A DNA stretch of 64,000 nt from Agromyces terreus (GTDB lineage: Bacteria > Actinomycetota > Actinomycetes > Actinomycetales > Microbacteriaceae): assembly GCF_009749465.1 (NCBI RefSeq), contig NZ_WBIS01000001.1, forward strand, positions 1,083,104 to 1,147,103, written 5' to 3'. Positions 8,600 through 16,236 of the stretch are shown one piece after another. Position numbers and translations under genes: made by a program. The notes below the pieces were generated by a model. That model made no database searches. It was not told the origin of the DNA and saw nothing but the letters and a program-made list of their open reading frames with translations. Position 1 is the stretch's first letter. Each line of letters opens with the position of its first letter.

Positions 8600-8769
8600 T
8601 TGCCCGCGCGAATCGCGCGCGCCTTCGCAGCCTCGACGAAACGACGAGCCTCTGCCGACGCCACGTACCCACTCGGCACTACCCGGTTCTCCAGCTTCGC
8701 CGACGCCGCAGTCGAACGAACGACCGCACGCCGAAGTGCAACCGGCGATACCTTCCGAACAGCAGCCAC
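8596..8769 (-). CDS. VbhA-like Fic antitoxin
   Basis: A 57-codon gene starting with GTG at 8769, seven bases after a strong GGGAGG ribosome site and ending in a GTGA overlap with fic. The protein contains SAKLEN, a match to the (S/T)xxxE(G/N) inhibitory motif whose glutamate blocks productive ATP binding in Fic enzymes. The surrounding layout (short helix, motif, then a helix ending EARRFVEAAKARA) resembles the VbhA antitoxin. It should bind the Fic protein and hold it inactive. The assignment rests on motif, size and coupling; a homology search has not been run. Confidence 0.8.
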   Translation of the reverse strand: MAAVRKVSPVALRRAVVRSTAASAKLENRVVPSGYVASAEARRFVEAAKARAIRAGK

Positions 8770-8796
8770 GTCACACCTCCCAAGAACGTCCCGCCC

Positions 8797-8802
8797 ATTC
8801 TA
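8797..8802 (-). promoter_or_regulatory. Putative -10 box (TAGAAT) of the Fic antitoxin-toxin operon
   Basis: TAGAAT on the minus strand, 27 bases before the GTG start and upstream of the GGGAGG ribosome site. It matches five of six consensus bases. No good -35 is seen at 17-18 bases. Confidence 0.45.
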
Positions 8803-8896
8803 AGCGAAAAGCCCGATCTGCGCCCCCTACCGTCCAGCGAAGTCGCGCCGCTCAGGGGAAACCAGGCGCACGCCCGGCACGGAAACCAGGCCGAAT

Positions 8897-9167
8897 CAAG
8901 GATGTGATCCCAGGCACCGTCGCCCGAATAACGGCGGTGCCGCTTCCAGAGCGTTTGCCAAGGCCCGAACGACTCGGGAACATCACGTCAGGGCGAACCG
9001 ACCCGGTACCGCCCGATGATGCCCTCGATCACCCGGCGGTCTTGCCGAAACGGGCGACCACGCTTGCCAATCGGCGATGGCAACAGCAGACGGATTCGGT
9101 CCCATTGGGCATCCGTCAATTCAGCAGCGCGAGGCACCCGAGTATCATCCCGCGCGCCACTCACCAT
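8897..9167 (-). pseudogene. IS5 family transposase N-terminal remnant
   Basis: The minus strand from ATG 9167 encodes an IS5-type transposase N terminus: LTDAQWDRIRLLLP, then GKRGRPFRQDRRVIEGI, then RDVPESFGPWQTLWKR. An in-frame TGA at 8988-8990 sits exactly where family members have Trp in the SPWRDVPE motif (TGG to TGA). Similarity ends near 8897 and the catalytic domain is absent. The upstream end was separated from its terminal repeat by the newer IS at 9170-10569. Confidence 0.8.
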
Positions 9168-9169
9168 TA

Positions 9170-9184
9170 GGACGTGTTGCTAAA
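9170..9184 (+). repeat. Left terminal inverted repeat of the 1,400-bp IS
   Basis: Reads GGACGTGTTGCTAAA inward and differs from the right end at one base (position 3). Confidence 0.75.
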
Positions 9185-9221
9185 GCCTGGCCGGTGTGAG
9201 AGCTCGATCTGGATCAGCTGG

Positions 9222-9596
9222 TTACTTCGTTGACCGCGACGGCGCGGCCTGCAGGATCAGCTGCCGCGAAGCCTCAGCATCATCCACGGATAGGTAGAGC
9301 TGGCGGAAGTGCTCCGCTTCGTCGAGCCGGATGCTGAGTGCGGTGCCGGTTCCCGAGTAGTTCCAGTAGTGCCGCTCACCCTTGGGATGAAATGTGCCGA
9401 CGAGCTTGCCGGAGATGTCCAGTCCCGGGCCACGCCATCCGGTAGGAATCCGGTAGGGGGCGGGTTCCACGGACACATTCGTAACGCTGGACAACGGGAC
9501 GGTGAGCTTCTTCCGGAAGCCCCAGACCTTATCCATTCCTTTGGGAACGATGATGAGGTTCCCATTCTCGATCCTCAACGAGTTCCGGGCAGGCAT
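9222..9596 (-). CDS. Hypothetical protein, IS passenger (PH-domain-like strand pattern)
   Basis: 124 residues, starting 25 bases after the transposase stop and lying inside the IS ends. The sequence alternates short polar and hydrophobic strands (NLIIVPKGMDKVW, LTVPLSSVTNVSVEP, then DEAEHFRQLYLSVDD in a final helix). This resembles small bacterial pleckstrin-homology-like domains, but that is a pattern impression only. No catalytic motif, signal peptide or membrane segment is seen. Its function is unknown; being co-oriented with the transposase it may be co-transcribed. Confidence 0.7.
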   Translation of the reverse strand: MPARNSLRIENGNLIIVPKGMDKVWGFRKKLTVPLSSVTNVSVEPAPYRIPTGWRGPGLDISGKLVGTFHPKGERHYWNYSGTGTALSIRLDEAEHFRQLYLSVDDAEASRQLILQAAPSRSTK

Positions 9597-9621
9597 GCCC
9601 CCAGATTATCTGGGCAGCTGC

Positions 9622-10519
9622 TCACTCGACCCTAGGGATCTTGGCGGTGCTCGCGATCCAGTGCAGGGTCGCGGCGAGGCAGAGGCCTGCGTGGTAGTTG
9701 CGGGCGGTCTTGTCGGAGCGCATGGCGATCCCGCGCCATTGCTTGAGCTTGTTGAAGCAACGCTCGACGACGTTGCGGCCACGGTAGCGGGTTCGTTGCT
9801 GGTCGCCGAAGTCGATGGGCCGCCCGCGGCGTTTGCGGCGATGTGCGATCTGGTCGTCGCGCTCGGGGATTGTCGCGGCGATCCCGTGCTTCCGCAGCCA
9901 GGCACGGTTCGCCTTCGACGGGTAGCCCTTGTCTGCGAGCACACGGTCCGGCCGGGTCCGTGGCCTGCCTCTCGCGCCGGGGACGCGGATCTCGCTCAGC
10001 GTCGCGGCAAGCATGCTGGTGTCCGCTGCTTGCCCGGGCGTGAGGATGAACGCGAGAGCACGTCCCTTCCCGTCGCAGACCAGGTGGTTCTTCGTCGTCA
10101 ATCCGCCGCGGGAGCGGCCGATCGCATGATCGGGCGGTTCCTCACCGAACTTCTTGTAGTTCGATAGAGCCCCCTGTGGTGCGGGGAAGGGTCGCACCGT
10201 GCTGGTGCACGCGCACGATCGTGGAGTCGATCGACGCGACCCAATCCAGATCACCGGACTGCTGCGCGAGCGACTGCGTCTTCTCCAGCACCCGCGCCCA
10301 CACGCCATGCTCGGACCACCGGTTGAAGTTCTTGTAGATCGTGTTCCAGTTCCCGAACCGCTCCGGCACGTCCCGCCACGGCGCCCCGGTCCGGAACCGC
10401 CACGCCGTCGCCTCCACCACCGCGCGCCGATCCACCGGCGGCCGCCCCGTCGACTTCACAACCGGGAACAGCGGGCCAATCATAGCCCACGCCTCATCCG
10501 AGATCACATCACGCGACAC
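9622..10519 (-). CDS. IS5-family transposase in two overlapping frames
   Basis: The first frame (10519 to 10142) encodes the N-terminal helix-turn-helix and the first catalytic Asp (ASIDSTIVRVH). The second (10308 to 9622) encodes LADKGYPS with the second Asp and RNVVERCFNKLKQWR with the Glu, so the DDE triad is complete. The frames differ by one base (a +1 or -2 shift) and meet around a run of five G near 10170. This may be a programmed frameshift, as in several IS427-group elements, or a single-base mutation. In-frame continuity on both sides favours an element that is active or only recently inactivated. Confidence 0.85.
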
Positions 10520-10554
10520 GCGTTCAAGACTCGCCCACGAGGCACCCGAAGGTG

Positions 10555-10569
10555 TTTAGCAACACGGCC
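10555..10569 (-). repeat. Right terminal inverted repeat of the 1,400-bp IS
   Basis: Reads GGCCGTGTTGCTAAA inward on the minus strand and pairs with 9170-9184. Confidence 0.75.
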
Positions 10570-10571
10570 TA

Positions 10572-10583
10572 GGAGACACGCTC
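10572..10583 (-). repeat. Stranded outer tip of the older IS5 remnant
   Basis: On the minus strand this reads GAGCGTGTCTCC. If the 1,400-bp IS and one TA are removed, this tip joins directly to the ATG of the IS5 remnant at 9167, so it is probably that element's terminal repeat. It abuts the stop codon of the neighbouring hypothetical gene. Confidence 0.5.
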
Positions 10584-11164
10584 TAGGCCAGCGGGTCGAC
10601 AAGGAATTGGGCGAACCGCAGATGAGTTTTCCGTGAGGCGACAGCCATGCCCGAGCTCAACGAGGTCCCCAAAGTCAGCATCACGGTGTCTTCGCCAGAT
10701 TCGATTTCCAACGCATAGTAGTGGAGACCGGCGATTCGCTGCGTGGTAAGTGCCACCGGACACGGAAGTGCGTGCTCGAGGATCAGGCGGGCCTGTCCGT
10801 CTTCACAGGTCCAGGCCTCTAGCTGCCTATCCCGTTCGATAAGCGCGGTCATCACATGGAGCGGACCGACACGAGCGAATCGTATAGGCCCAGTAAACCC
10901 TTCGCGCCGAAGGCTTCGTGCCGCACGCCGCGCCCTATGCGAAGTCACGACACCCGACAAGACAAGGGCCACCGCACACAGCACAGCAAAGAGACTGTAT
11001 CGGACAACGACCGAGAGAAACGGTTCCCAGTCCGGGGGCGCTGTCGAGAACGTCGACGACAATGCTCCTAGGACCGGCGAGGCGATCGCAATGGATCCGA
11101 CCCCGATTATGGCAATTGCTCTGTGCCTTGACCTCACGGCTTCGGGGCGCACTTCAACCATCAT
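10583..11164 (-). CDS. Hypothetical membrane protein, possibly truncated at its 3' end
   Basis: 193 residues from ATG 11164; an in-frame ATG at 11188 is also possible. Two hydrophobic segments (IAIIGVGSIAIASPVLGAL and VVVRYSLFAVLCAVALVLSGVV) precede a soluble C-terminal domain with no recognised motif. The start overlaps the stop of the upstream gene as ATGA, so the two are probably translated together. The TAG stop lies at the junction with the old IS5 tip, so the native C terminus may be missing. A role as a membrane partner or immunity protein of the upstream product is only a guess. Confidence 0.6.
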   Translation of the reverse strand: MMVEVRPEAVRSRHRAIAIIGVGSIAIASPVLGALSSTFSTAPPDWEPFLSVVVRYSLFAVLCAVALVLSGVVTSHRARRAARSLRREGFTGPIRFARVGPLHVMTALIERDRQLEAWTCEDGQARLILEHALPCPVALTTQRIAGLHYYALEIESGEDTVMLTLGTSLSSGMAVASRKTHLRFAQFLVDPLA

Positions 11165-11985
11165 GGGAAGACTCGCGTTTCCCACCATGCGTCGATTGCT
11201 GGGATGTTCGCAATTTCGATCGTGTCAGTTCCGAGTCCCACCCACGCGAACGCAACGCCGCTTACAGATTCAAGCCCCGTCGCGACATGCTTACCCGAGT
11301 ACACCAAGCTATTTCCGAGCCCGAGGGTTGCAAGTGTAAGCGGCGCACCAACCAGGCAGCTTCGTGTGTTCCAATCGGCCATGCAACTCGCTCCGGCGGA
11401 AACCAGCCCTGCACCCGCTGCTGTTACGCCAGCGATAGATGCAACGAGAGGAACCTCGCTGAAGGTTACGGCAACGATACCTGCATAGCCCCCGATATTG
11501 CCCGCGGCGCCCGCGAAGTCGAGCATCTTGCGCTTGTTGCTTTCCGCAAGCGCTTGCGAGTACCCGGCTCGATTCGAATCGAGCGCTCCGCAGACCCCCG
11601 GATTTGCTCCGGGCATACATCCCTCAGCAATTGGCCCTGAAAGCCCAGCGCCCACCTCGTCGGCCTGCGCCTCAATTCGGCCCGCCAGAGTCCTCGCCGC
11701 AATTATGGCGTCACTGGAGCTGCTCGAGTTGGCGCGCATAACCACCTGCCGCGATTTGTCGCGGATGTTTGGATTGAACGTGCTGCTATCGGTTGGGCCC
11801 TGCATGAGAGGCCCGACTCGTCCGAGTACAGGTACGACACGACGCCCGCCGTAGGTGTTTCCGAGGTCCATGAACACGGGCCGGCCGTCGTACGTGTACC
11901 CGGCGGAGGCGACGTAGACGCCCCATCCGAAGCCGCCGCCCATCCAGGACGGTTGTGACGTGTTCTTGTCGTACACGGTGTTCAC
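11161..11985 (-). CDS. Hypothetical protein, probable C-terminal fragment of a larger protein
   Basis: 274 residues from a GTG with no ribosome site. The frame stays open upstream through FTTNAET before a TGA near 12020, and the opening PSWMGGGFGWGVYVASAGYTYDGR looks like the middle of a domain. Two Cys pairs (CMPGANPGVCG and CMADWNTRSCLVG) flank hydrophobic stretches rich in Gly, Ala and Val. No catalytic motif is recognised. The gene's 5' side runs straight into the tRNA attachment region, so it was probably truncated when the island formed or decayed. It overlaps the downstream membrane gene by ATGA. Confidence 0.55.
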   Translation of the reverse strand: MNTVYDKNTSQPSWMGGGFGWGVYVASAGYTYDGRPVFMDLGNTYGGRRVVPVLGRVGPLMQGPTDSSTFNPNIRDKSRQVVMRANSSSSSDAIIAARTLAGRIEAQADEVGAGLSGPIAEGCMPGANPGVCGALDSNRAGYSQALAESNKRKMLDFAGAAGNIGGYAGIVAVTFSEVPLVASIAGVTAAGAGLVSAGASCMADWNTRSCLVGAPLTLATLGLGNSLVYSGKHVATGLESVSGVAFAWVGLGTDTIEIANIPAIDAWWETRVFP

Positions 11986-12073
11986 GGTCTCCGCATTTGT
12001 GGTGAATAAGTGGAGACTCAGTCAAGTCCCTGTCCTTTCAATTGGACAAGAAGACCTGATCAGACCCATTTCA

Positions 12074-12150
12074 TGGTAGGGCGGACGGGACTTGAACCCG
12101 TGACCGATGGATTATGAGTCCACTGCTCTAACCGGCTGAGCTACCGCCCC
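12074..12150 (-). tRNA. tRNA with CAU anticodon (Met, or Ile2 after lysidine modification)
   Basis: A complete cloverleaf of 74 nt plus encoded CCA (12074-12076). Acceptor GGGGCGG pairs with CCGCCCT, with a terminal G-U. The D stem is GCTC/GAGC, the anticodon loop CTCATAA, and the T stem ACGGG/CCCGT. A73 is the discriminator. It lies 10 bases downstream of the glycosyltransferase stop. Anticodon CAU alone cannot separate elongator Met from Ile2. Its 3' end is the island attachment site. Confidence 0.92.
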
Positions 12151-12160
12151 GTGAGCGACG

Positions 12161-13417
12161 TCAGTCGGGCAGTATGACCGGCATCGACTCGGTGACCGGA
12201 TCGGTCACGCGAAGACCACGATACAGACTCTCGAACGTGTCGAGGGTGCGGGTGATGTCGTGCGCCTTGATGTACTTGGCGGACGACGCCTTCATGGCGT
12301 TGTACTCGTCGGGCGAGGCTTCGAGCACGGCCTGGAGCTTCGCGGCGAGGTCGGCCGGGTTGCTCGGTTCGAAGAGGTAGCCGTTCTCGCCGTCGTGCAC
12401 GAGGTGCGGCAGCGCCATGGCGTTCGCGGCGACCACGGGCAGGGCCGAGGCCATGGCCTCCATCGTCACGATGCTCTGGAGTTCGGCGATGGAGGGCATC
12501 GCGAGCACCGAGGCACGGTGGTACGCCTCGCGCAGCTCTTCGTCGGTGACGTAGCCGGTGAACGTGACGCGGTCGGCGATGCCGAGTTCGGTCGCGAGGT
12601 TCTCGAGGTTGCGCTTCTGGTCGCCGCCGCCGACGATCTCGACCTTCGCGTCGAGCGAGTCGGGCAGGAGCGTGAGCGCGCGCAGCAGCACGTCGATCTG
12701 CTTCTCGCCCGTGACGCGGCCGACGAAGAGGATGCGGTTCTCGGTGCGCGGCTGCCAGTTCGGCGAGTACTTGTGCGCGTCGATGCCGCACGAGATGGCG
12801 TGCACGCCGGTGAGGCCGGTGTGCTTCTCGAGGAACTGCGCCGCCTTGAGCGTGGGCGTCGTGACGGACTCGGCCCGCCCGAAGGTGCGCCCGGCCGCCT
12901 TCCAGGCGAGGCCTACCGCCCACTCCTGCCACGCCTTGGGCAGCAGGGTGAACTCGAGCATGTTCTCGGGCATGAAGTGGTTGGTGCCCACGATGCGGAT
13001 GCCGCGCTTCTCGGCCTCGATCGACAGACCGCGGCCGACGATGATGTGCGACTGGAAGTGCACGACATCGGGCTTGACGGCGTCGATGACGCGGGCGCTG
13101 TTCTGCTTGATGCGCCACGGCAGCGCGAACCGCAGCCAGTCGTGGGGGTACCAGCGCCAGCTGCGCAGGCGGTGCGCGGTGATCTCCTGGCCCTCGTGCA
13201 CCTCGCGCCACGTGCCGTGCTTGCGGTTCGCCGCGGGGGCGACCACGTGCACCTCGTGCCCGCGTTCGACGAGGCCGGCCGCGAGTCGTTCGGCGAACCT
13301 CGCGGCCCCGTTGACGTCGGGGGCGAAGGTGTCGGCGCCGATCAGGATGCGAAGCGGGCGTTCCGGCTCTGCGCGGTCGGCGGCATTTGGGGATGTCGCA
13401 CCGGGAGTGTCAGACAC
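12161..13417 (-). CDS. GT4 family glycosyltransferase
   Basis: 418 residues. The N-terminal Rossmann half begins ILIGADTFAPDVNGAARFAERLA, the donor-site glycine region of GT-B mannosyl/glucosyltransferases. The C-terminal half has FVGRVTGEKQIDVLLRAL, GYVTDEELREAYHRA and the EX7E-like SIAELQSIVTMEAMASALPVV. It is cytoplasmic or membrane-associated and resembles the PimB/MgtA group that builds mannolipids or glycolipids in Actinobacteria. The exact donor and acceptor are not determinable. A TAGACT -10-like box lies about 90 bases upstream. Confidence 0.88.
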   Translation of the reverse strand: MSDTPGATSPNAADRAEPERPLRILIGADTFAPDVNGAARFAERLAAGLVERGHEVHVVAPAANRKHGTWREVHEGQEITAHRLRSWRWYPHDWLRFALPWRIKQNSARVIDAVKPDVVHFQSHIIVGRGLSIEAEKRGIRIVGTNHFMPENMLEFTLLPKAWQEWAVGLAWKAAGRTFGRAESVTTPTLKAAQFLEKHTGLTGVHAISCGIDAHKYSPNWQPRTENRILFVGRVTGEKQIDVLLRALTLLPDSLDAKVEIVGGGDQKRNLENLATELGIADRVTFTGYVTDEELREAYHRASVLAMPSIAELQSIVTMEAMASALPVVAANAMALPHLVHDGENGYLFEPSNPADLAAKLQAVLEASPDEYNAMKASSAKYIKAHDITRTLDTFESLYRGLRVTDPVTESMPVILPD

Positions 13418-13503
13418 GTGGAGATGTTCCTCACAATTCTGGGCGGCCGTTCGGCCGATCTCGCCACGACGCAGGGATGCCGGCGGGCGATGAGTTCGAA
13501 GAT

Positions 13504-13509
13504 AGTCTA
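13504..13509 (-). promoter_or_regulatory. Putative -10 box (TAGACT) for the glycosyltransferase gene
   Basis: TAGACT stands out in otherwise very GC-rich DNA, in the 138-base gap between the glycosyltransferase and the DMT transporter. No matching -35 is evident. Confidence 0.35.
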
Positions 13510-13555
13510 CGCAGGACGCCGCGCCGGCGGCCGCGCGGGCATGTCGTCGCGGCGG

Positions 13556-14473
13556 TCAGAGCCTCGTCTGCGGGTGGTTGCGCGCGAGTAGGAACACGCC
13601 CCACACGGCGATCGCCCCGGCGATGACGAACGTGATGTTCGCGAACACCCCGGCCTGGGATGCCTCGCCGAGCACGACGATGCCGATCACGACCGCGACG
13701 ATCGGGTCGACGACGGTGAGTCCGGCGATCACGAGGTCGGGCGGCCCCGACGCGTAGGCGTTCTGCACGAAGTACGCGCCGAGCGCCGTGGCGGCGAGCA
13801 GCCCCAGCACGCACGTGAACGTGAGCCAGTCGAACTCGCTCTGCTGCACCCGGCCGATGACGACCTTCGCGAGCGTGGCCACGAAGCCGTAGAGCACGCC
13901 CGCCATGATGACGTAGAACACGGCGCGGATGCGGCTGCGGAACAGCCAGAACGCGATGCCGGCGGCGGCGAGCACGCAGCCGAGCAGGGTGAGGATCGTG
14001 ATGAGCTGCCGGTCGGTCACGGGCTTGTCGACCGCCGTGAACGCGGCGACGCCGACGAAGAGGAACACGCCGCCCACGCACATCACGATCGCGATGATCG
14101 ACTTCGAGTTGAGCTTCACCTTGTTCACGCGGGAGTTCAGGATCGACGTGATCACGAGGGCGATGGCCCCGAGCGGCTGCACGACGATGATCGGCGCGAA
14201 GTACAGGCTCGAGAGCTGGAAGAAGATCGCGAGCCCGAGCATGACGGTGCCGATGACCCACGAGGGCCTGGAGAGCAGCAGCCAGAGTTGGCCGCCGGTC
14301 AGGCCCTTGCCGAACGAGTCCGCCGTGTGGGCCTCGACCTTGGTGACCCCGCGGTGCTGGAACTGGGCGCCGAGCGACAGGAAGACGGCCCCGATCAGGG
14401 CGAGCGGGATGCCGATGAACTGGGTGGGGTCGAGGGCGATCTGCTCGGTGAGGTCGCTCAGGTCAGGATCCAC
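13556..14473 (-). CDS. DMT family transporter
   Basis: 305 residues with nine or ten hydrophobic segments arranged as in the drug/metabolite transporter (EamA/NIPA-like) superfamily, for example IPLALIGAVFLSLGAQFQHR and APIIVVQPLGAIALVITSI. The substrate is unknown. It is divergent from the peptide deformylase gene, with 39 bases between the two starts. The C terminus is short and charged. Confidence 0.82.
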   Translation of the reverse strand: MDPDLSDLTEQIALDPTQFIGIPLALIGAVFLSLGAQFQHRGVTKVEAHTADSFGKGLTGGQLWLLLSRPSWVIGTVMLGLAIFFQLSSLYFAPIIVVQPLGAIALVITSILNSRVNKVKLNSKSIIAIVMCVGGVFLFVGVAAFTAVDKPVTDRQLITILTLLGCVLAAAGIAFWLFRSRIRAVFYVIMAGVLYGFVATLAKVVIGRVQQSEFDWLTFTCVLGLLAATALGAYFVQNAYASGPPDLVIAGLTVVDPIVAVVIGIVVLGEASQAGVFANITFVIAGAIAVWGVFLLARNHPQTRL

Positions 14474-14512
14474 GGAAAAACCCTACCGCCCCCGCGCCGA
14501 TATCCTTGGCGA

Positions 14513-15079
14513 ATGGCCGTGCTTCCCATCCGCATCACCGGCGATCCGGTGCTCCACTCCCCCGCTCTCCCCGTCGACGACATCGACGACGGCATCCGCG
14601 AACTGGTGCGCGACATGTTCGAGACGATGGATGCCGCGCCGGGCGTGGGGCTCGCGGGGCCGCAGGTCGGCGTCCCGCTGCGGCTCTTCACGTTCGGCTG
14701 GACCGACGAGTCCGATCGCGAGTGGCGCGGGGTCGCCATCAACCCCGAACTCTGGATCACGCCCGCCGTTCCGGGCCACCCCGACCCCGACCTCGAGTCC
14801 GAGGGCTGTCTCTCGTTCCCGGGCGAGCGGTTCCCGCTGCGCCGTGCCGAGCGCGCCCTGCTGCGCGCCACCGATCTCGACGGCAACGCGTTCGAGATCG
14901 AGGCCGAGGGGTGGCTGGCGCGCATCTTCCAGCACGAGTTCGACCACCTCGAGGGCACGCTCTACACCGACCGGCTCACCGACCGCGAGCAGCGCATCGT
15001 CGCGAAGATCTGCCGCAAGGTCGGCTGGGGCGAGCCCGGCGTCTCGTGGATGCCGGGCGTCGACGACCTCGAGGCCTGA
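14513..15079 (+). CDS. def: Peptide deformylase
   Basis: 188 residues, normal length. All three family motifs are present: GVGLAGPQVG (motif 1), EGCLSFPG with the metal-binding Cys (motif 2), and HEFDHLEG with the two His ligands and the catalytic Glu (motif 3). It removes the N-formyl group from nascent proteins in the cytoplasm. The ATG at 14513 gives the canonical AVLPIRITGDPVL start; longer in-frame extensions run into the divergent transporter gene. Confidence 0.96.
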   Translation: MAVLPIRITGDPVLHSPALPVDDIDDGIRELVRDMFETMDAAPGVGLAGPQVGVPLRLFTFGWTDESDREWRGVAINPELWITPAVPGHPDPDLESEGCLSFPGERFPLRRAERALLRATDLDGNAFEIEAEGWLARIFQHEFDHLEGTLYTDRLTDREQRIVAKICRKVGWGEPGVSWMPGVDDLEA

Positions 15080-15121
15080 CCGACGACCTTCCGGGCTCGC
15101 GGCATCCGCTCGCGGTTCGGA

Positions 15122-15427
15122 TCAGGTGAACGCGCGGATGCCCGCGGCGACGGCCGCCGCGACCACCACCACGACCACGAACGGCACCCGCAGCGCGTAG
15201 AGGGCCGCGGCCACGATGACCGCCGGCACGCGGGCGTCGAGCACGATCGCCTGCCCGGCGCCGAGGGTCTGCACCACGATGAGCGCCGCCAGCAGCGCCA
15301 CGGTCAGCAGGTCGGCGATGCGCGCCGGGCGTTCCCGCTCGAGGAACCCGGCGGGCACCACGTAGCCGCCGAGCTTCAGCGCGAGCGTCGCCGCGGTCGC
15401 GATGAGGATCACATGCCAGGTCGTCAC
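15122..15427 (-). CDS. azlD: AzlD family branched-chain amino acid transport subunit
   Basis: 101 residues, almost entirely hydrophobic with four segments, the size and pattern of AzlD. The GTG start overlaps the AzlC stop as GTGA. It pairs with AzlC to export branched-chain amino acids or analogues across the membrane. Confidence 0.85.
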   Translation of the reverse strand: MTTWHVILIATAATLALKLGGYVVPAGFLERERPARIADLLTVALLAALIVVQTLGAGQAIVLDARVPAVIVAAALYALRVPFVVVVVVAAAVAAGIRAFT

Positions 15428-16131
15428 GCGGACCCCCTGCGGCCGAACCAGTCGAACCACCCGACGACGAGGGCGACGGATGCCGCGACGAGCACGGGCA
15501 GCCCGGGCACGAGCACGGGCGTGGTCGCCGCCGCGACGATCGCCGCGCCCACGGCCACCGCACCGGCCTGCCGCCGTTTCAGTCGCGGCCAGAGGAGCCC
15601 GAGGAACGCGGCCGCGGCCGCGGCATCCAGCCCCCACGCCCTCGTGTCGCCGAGCGCGTCGCCGATGAGCGCGCCGAGCAGGGTCGTGAGGTTCCAGCCG
15701 ACGAAGACGATCGTGCCGGTCAACCAGAAGCCGAGACGCGCCGACCGCTCGTCGGACTGGGCGAGCGCGACCGCGGTGGACTCGTCGATCGTGAGCCAGG
15801 CCGCGCCGACGCGCCGCATCGGACCGCCGTCGTCGACGACCGGCTTCATGCGCATGCCGTAGACGACGTTGCGCACCCCGAGCAGCGCGGCCGCCGCGAT
15901 GGCGGGGCCGGCCGAGGCCGGGCCGCCGCCGGCGAGCACGCCGATGAGCGCGAACTGCGAACCGCCCGTGAACATCACGAGGCTGAGGAACATCGTCTGC
16001 CAGACGTCGAGGCCCGAGGCCACCGAGAGCGCCCCGAACGAGATGCCGTACGCGGCCGTCGCGAGCCCGACCGAGAGCGAGTCGCGGATGACGGCACGGC
16101 GGGCCGGATCGGCCGCGGTCACCTCGCCCAT
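15424..16131 (-). CDS. azlC: AzlC family branched-chain amino acid exporter
   Basis: 235 residues with six or more hydrophobic segments. The conserved LSLVMFTGGSQFALIG region and NVVYGMRM motif identify the AzlC/BrnF family. The ATG at 16131 is chosen because GAGGG lies seven bases upstream; in-frame sequence further up is not conserved-looking and reaches the tRNA-Asn terminator. It forms a two-gene operon with azlD. Confidence 0.9.
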   Translation of the reverse strand: MGEVTAADPARRAVIRDSLSVGLATAAYGISFGALSVASGLDVWQTMFLSLVMFTGGSQFALIGVLAGGGPASAGPAIAAAALLGVRNVVYGMRMKPVVDDGGPMRRVGAAWLTIDESTAVALAQSDERSARLGFWLTGTIVFVGWNLTTLLGALIGDALGDTRAWGLDAAAAAAFLGLLWPRLKRRQAGAVAVGAAIVAAATTPVLVPGLPVLVAASVALVVGWFDWFGRRGSA

Positions 16132-16202
16132 CTGCGCACCCTCGGATCGACACTGCCCTCGCACCGCGGAAGCACCACGGGTTCGTGGCCGAGGCGGTGC
16201 AG

Positions 16203-16230
16203 AAAACCCCGCATCCGTGAGGATGCGGGG
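16203..16230 (-). terminator. Rho-independent terminator of tRNA-Asn
   Basis: A perfect 10-bp stem (16207-16216 with 16221-16230) and a 4-base loop, followed on the minus strand by TTTT. It lies just after the tRNA-Asn 3' end. Confidence 0.85.
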
Positions 16231-16236
16231 TTTCGA

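Larger units (their letters stand above)
9170..10569 (-). mobile_element. IS5-family (IS427-like) insertion sequence, 1,400 bp with a passenger gene
   Basis: The ends are 15-bp inverted repeats, GG(A/C)CGTGTTGCTAAA, at 9170-9184 and 10555-10569, with a TA on each side (9168-9169 and 10570-10571) as expected for the target duplication. It carries a two-frame transposase and, downstream of it, a second gene unrelated to transposition. It is longer than the usual 0.8-1.0 kb of this group. It is inserted immediately upstream of the start of the older IS5 remnant. Confidence 0.75.
7705..12111. mobile_element. Degenerate tRNA-associated genomic island
   Basis: The interval is bounded by the 35-bp tRNA-derived direct repeat at 7705-7739 and 12077-12111. 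It holds a Fic toxin-antitoxin pair, two layers of insertion sequence, and two unlinked hypothetical genes. Coding is sparser and less GC-biased in codon choice than in the surrounding chromosome. No integrase or excisionase is recognisable, so the element looks like a decayed remnant that can no longer move by itself. Confidence 0.7.

Noticed and set aside
8988..8990. In-frame TGA read as recoded Trp
   Set aside because: It occurs in a truncated transposase remnant, so a nonsense mutation is the simple explanation.
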